A stretch of 14,778 nt of DNA from Pseudomonadota bacterium (GTDB lineage: Bacteria; Pseudomonadota; Alphaproteobacteria; Rhizobiales; Rhizobiaceae). The position numbers and the translations under genes were made by a program. A model generated the notes under the pieces. It was not told where the DNA came from, did no database searches, and saw only the letters and a program-made list of their open reading frames with translations. Shown piece after piece: positions 13,537-14,778 of the stretch (its first letter is position 1; every line of letters begins with the position of its first letter). The DNA lies in contig JAFAGL010000163.1 in the NCBI GenBank assembly GCA_023422735.1, positions 1-14,778 of the forward strand. Direction: 5' to 3'.

Positions 13537-14427
13537 ATGTCGTCCGCCAGCCGATCTGTTCCGACCTTCCGTTTTGCCCCCAGCCCGACCGGCCGGCTGC
13601 ATCTCGGGCACGCATTGTCGGCACTGCTCAATGCTGAAGCTGCTGCAAAGGAGCGAGGCCGGTTCCTTTTGCGCATCGAAAATACCGATCTAACCCGTTG
13701 TACGCTGCAAAACGAGGCGGCGATCTTCGAGGATTTGCACTGGCTTGGTTTGCGATGGGAAAAGCCGGTGCGACGGCAATCCGATCATTTCATCGATTAC
13801 GCGGATGCGCTCGAAAGGTTGAAGAAGATGGGCCTCGTTTATCCCGCCTTTCTCAGCCGAAGCGAAGCGCGTGCGGTTATTACGCAAGCAGAAACAAGCG
13901 GACGGATCTGGCCACGCGATCCCGATGGCGTGCCGCTTTATCCCGACATCGATCGTTTGCGGCCGGAGAAAGAACGCCAAGCCAAACTGGCAAGCGGTGC
14001 TTCGCACGCCTGGCGGCTTGATATGCGCGCTGCGTTGAAACAAGTCGACCAGGCATTGAGATGGACGGAAACAGGAACTGGCCTTCACGGCGAGACCGGG
14101 CACATCATTGCCGATCCAGCCGCCTGGGGAGATGTGGTGCTTTCACGCAAGGACGCACCGGCGAGCTATATGCTGGCAGTGGTGGTGGACGATGCCCTGC
14201 AAGGCATTACTCATGTGCTGCGCGGGCAAGACCTTTACCACGCCACGGCCGTTCAGCGCTTGCTGCAAACCCTGCTGGGATTATCGGAACCAACCTATCA
14301 TCACCATCGCCTCGTTCGGGGTGATGACGGACGAAAACTGTCCAAAAGCGAGGGCAGTGCGTCGCTGGCGGAACTTCGGAACGCTGGCGTAACGCCGCAA
14401 GACGTGCGCCGGATGCTGTCGCTTTAA
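13537..14427 (+). CDS. gluQRS: Glutamyl-Q tRNA(Asp) synthetase
   Basis: A 296-aa truncated GluRS-like enzyme that activates glutamate and attaches it to queuosine in the anticodon of tRNA-Asp, rather than to the tRNA acceptor end. The HIGH-type motif is PSPTGRLHLGHA (15-26), the glutamate site is RIENTDLTR (46-54), and the KMSKS-type motif is KLSKS (267-271). The length and absence of an anticodon-binding domain separate it from GltX. Residues that bind zinc in the E. coli enzyme are gone: the YPCFC-type site reads YPAFLS (102-107), and the protein has only one Cys (55). No strong ribosome site precedes the ATG. The stop is 6 bases from the end of the convergent TIGR02302 gene. Confidence 0.93.
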   Translation: MSSASRSVPTFRFAPSPTGRLHLGHALSALLNAEAAAKERGRFLLRIENTDLTRCTLQNEAAIFEDLHWLGLRWEKPVRRQSDHFIDYADALERLKKMGLVYPAFLSRSEARAVITQAETSGRIWPRDPDGVPLYPDIDRLRPEKERQAKLASGASHAWRLDMRAALKQVDQALRWTETGTGLHGETGHIIADPAAWGDVVLSRKDAPASYMLAVVVDDALQGITHVLRGQDLYHATAVQRLLQTLLGLSEPTYHHHRLVRGDDGRKLSKSEGSASLAELRNAGVTPQDVRRMLSL

Positions 14428-14433
14428 AAGCGG

Positions 14434-14778
14434 CTATTGCAGGTCGAGCAGGCGTTCGAGATAATCGCGTTCGAGCTGAGGGCTGAGGGTATTGCCGAGC
14501 CTGCGGCGAATCTCATCGAGAATTTGACGTGCGCGCTGGGCATCGATCACATCCGGCACCTCAACCGTATTGCCGAAATCCGGGCCGGTCGTAGCGCGCG
14601 GGCGGCCGAGCGGATCCCGATCGGCATTCCGGGGACGACCGCCTTGCTGTCCCATCCCATTCTGTCCTTGTTGGGCCTGCTGCATCTGCTGCATCATGTC
14701 CTGCGCGCCGCGGCGTAAGGCTTCAAGCGCATTACCTTGTTCCCCGGTCGCTCGCCCGCCATCCTGCTCGCCCAAGGC
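14434..14778 (-). CDS. TIGR02302/DUF4175 family protein, C-terminal part (partial)
   Basis: The C-terminal 114 or so codons of a minus-strand gene whose start lies beyond the window. A Gln/Met/Gly-rich low-complexity stretch (QDMMQQMQQAQQGQNGMGQQ) leads to a basic linker (RPRNADRDPLGRP). The family's conserved end follows: VEVPDVIDAQRARQILDEIR and LERDYLERLLDLQ. Full-length members are about 850 aa with two N-terminal membrane helices and occur mainly in alphaproteobacteria; their function is unknown. The Met near 14775 is internal, not the real start. It lies tail to tail with gluQRS, as I recall for several rhizobial genomes. Confidence 0.85.
   Translation of the reverse strand, partial: ALGEQDGGRATGEQGNALEALRRGAQDMMQQMQQAQQGQNGMGQQGGRPRNADRDPLGRPRATTGPDFGNTVEVPDVIDAQRARQILDEIRRRLGNTLSPQLERDYLERLLDLQ

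Overview
The window looks like chromosomal DNA of an alphaproteobacterium, most likely of the Hyphomicrobiales (Rhizobiales) type. This is inferred from the gene families present: a TIGR02302/DUF4175 membrane protein beside gluQRS, a stand-alone HNH nuclease, a DsbB homologue, a degenerate GAF-GGDEF-EAL protein, and a NrdAB ribonucleotide reductase with ATP-cones. The genus cannot be fixed from sequence alone. There is no IS element, CRISPR array, phage gene or other mobile DNA.

Layout. Positions 1-44 hold the last codons of secA, followed by a strong intrinsic terminator. A small lipoprotein gene (minus) diverges from a two-gene unit for a Wzx/MATE-type polysaccharide flippase and a BioF2/CelD-like GNAT acyltransferase, probably serving envelope polysaccharide. 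A conserved-looking 73-aa protein of unknown function (minus) follows. Next come a structured intergenic region and a c-di-GMP phosphodiesterase whose GGDEF domain is degenerate.

Positions 6052 to about 11153 (all minus) form a nucleotide-reduction locus. Read in the direction of transcription it is: cobalamin riboswitch 1; a 34-codon leader ORF overlapping an 89-aa orphan ORF; a spacer with a consensus DnaA box and a candidate promoter; cobalamin riboswitch 2; a candidate translational expression platform; nrdA; nrdB. NrdB carries the residue signature of a chlamydial-type class Ic R2: Phe at the tyrosyl-radical position and Glu at the first metal-ligand position. The likely logic is that B12 shuts off this oxygen-dependent enzyme when a B12-dependent class II enzyme (NrdJ, expected elsewhere) can work. 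The upstream riboswitch puts an unidentified small protein under the same control. This locus is the most interesting part of the window.

The right end is housekeeping: tRNA-Leu(CAA) (minus), dsbB-like (+), HNH endonuclease (minus, GTG start), AlkA-type DNA glycosylase (minus), gluQRS (+), and the C-terminus of a TIGR02302/DUF4175 protein (minus) running off the window.
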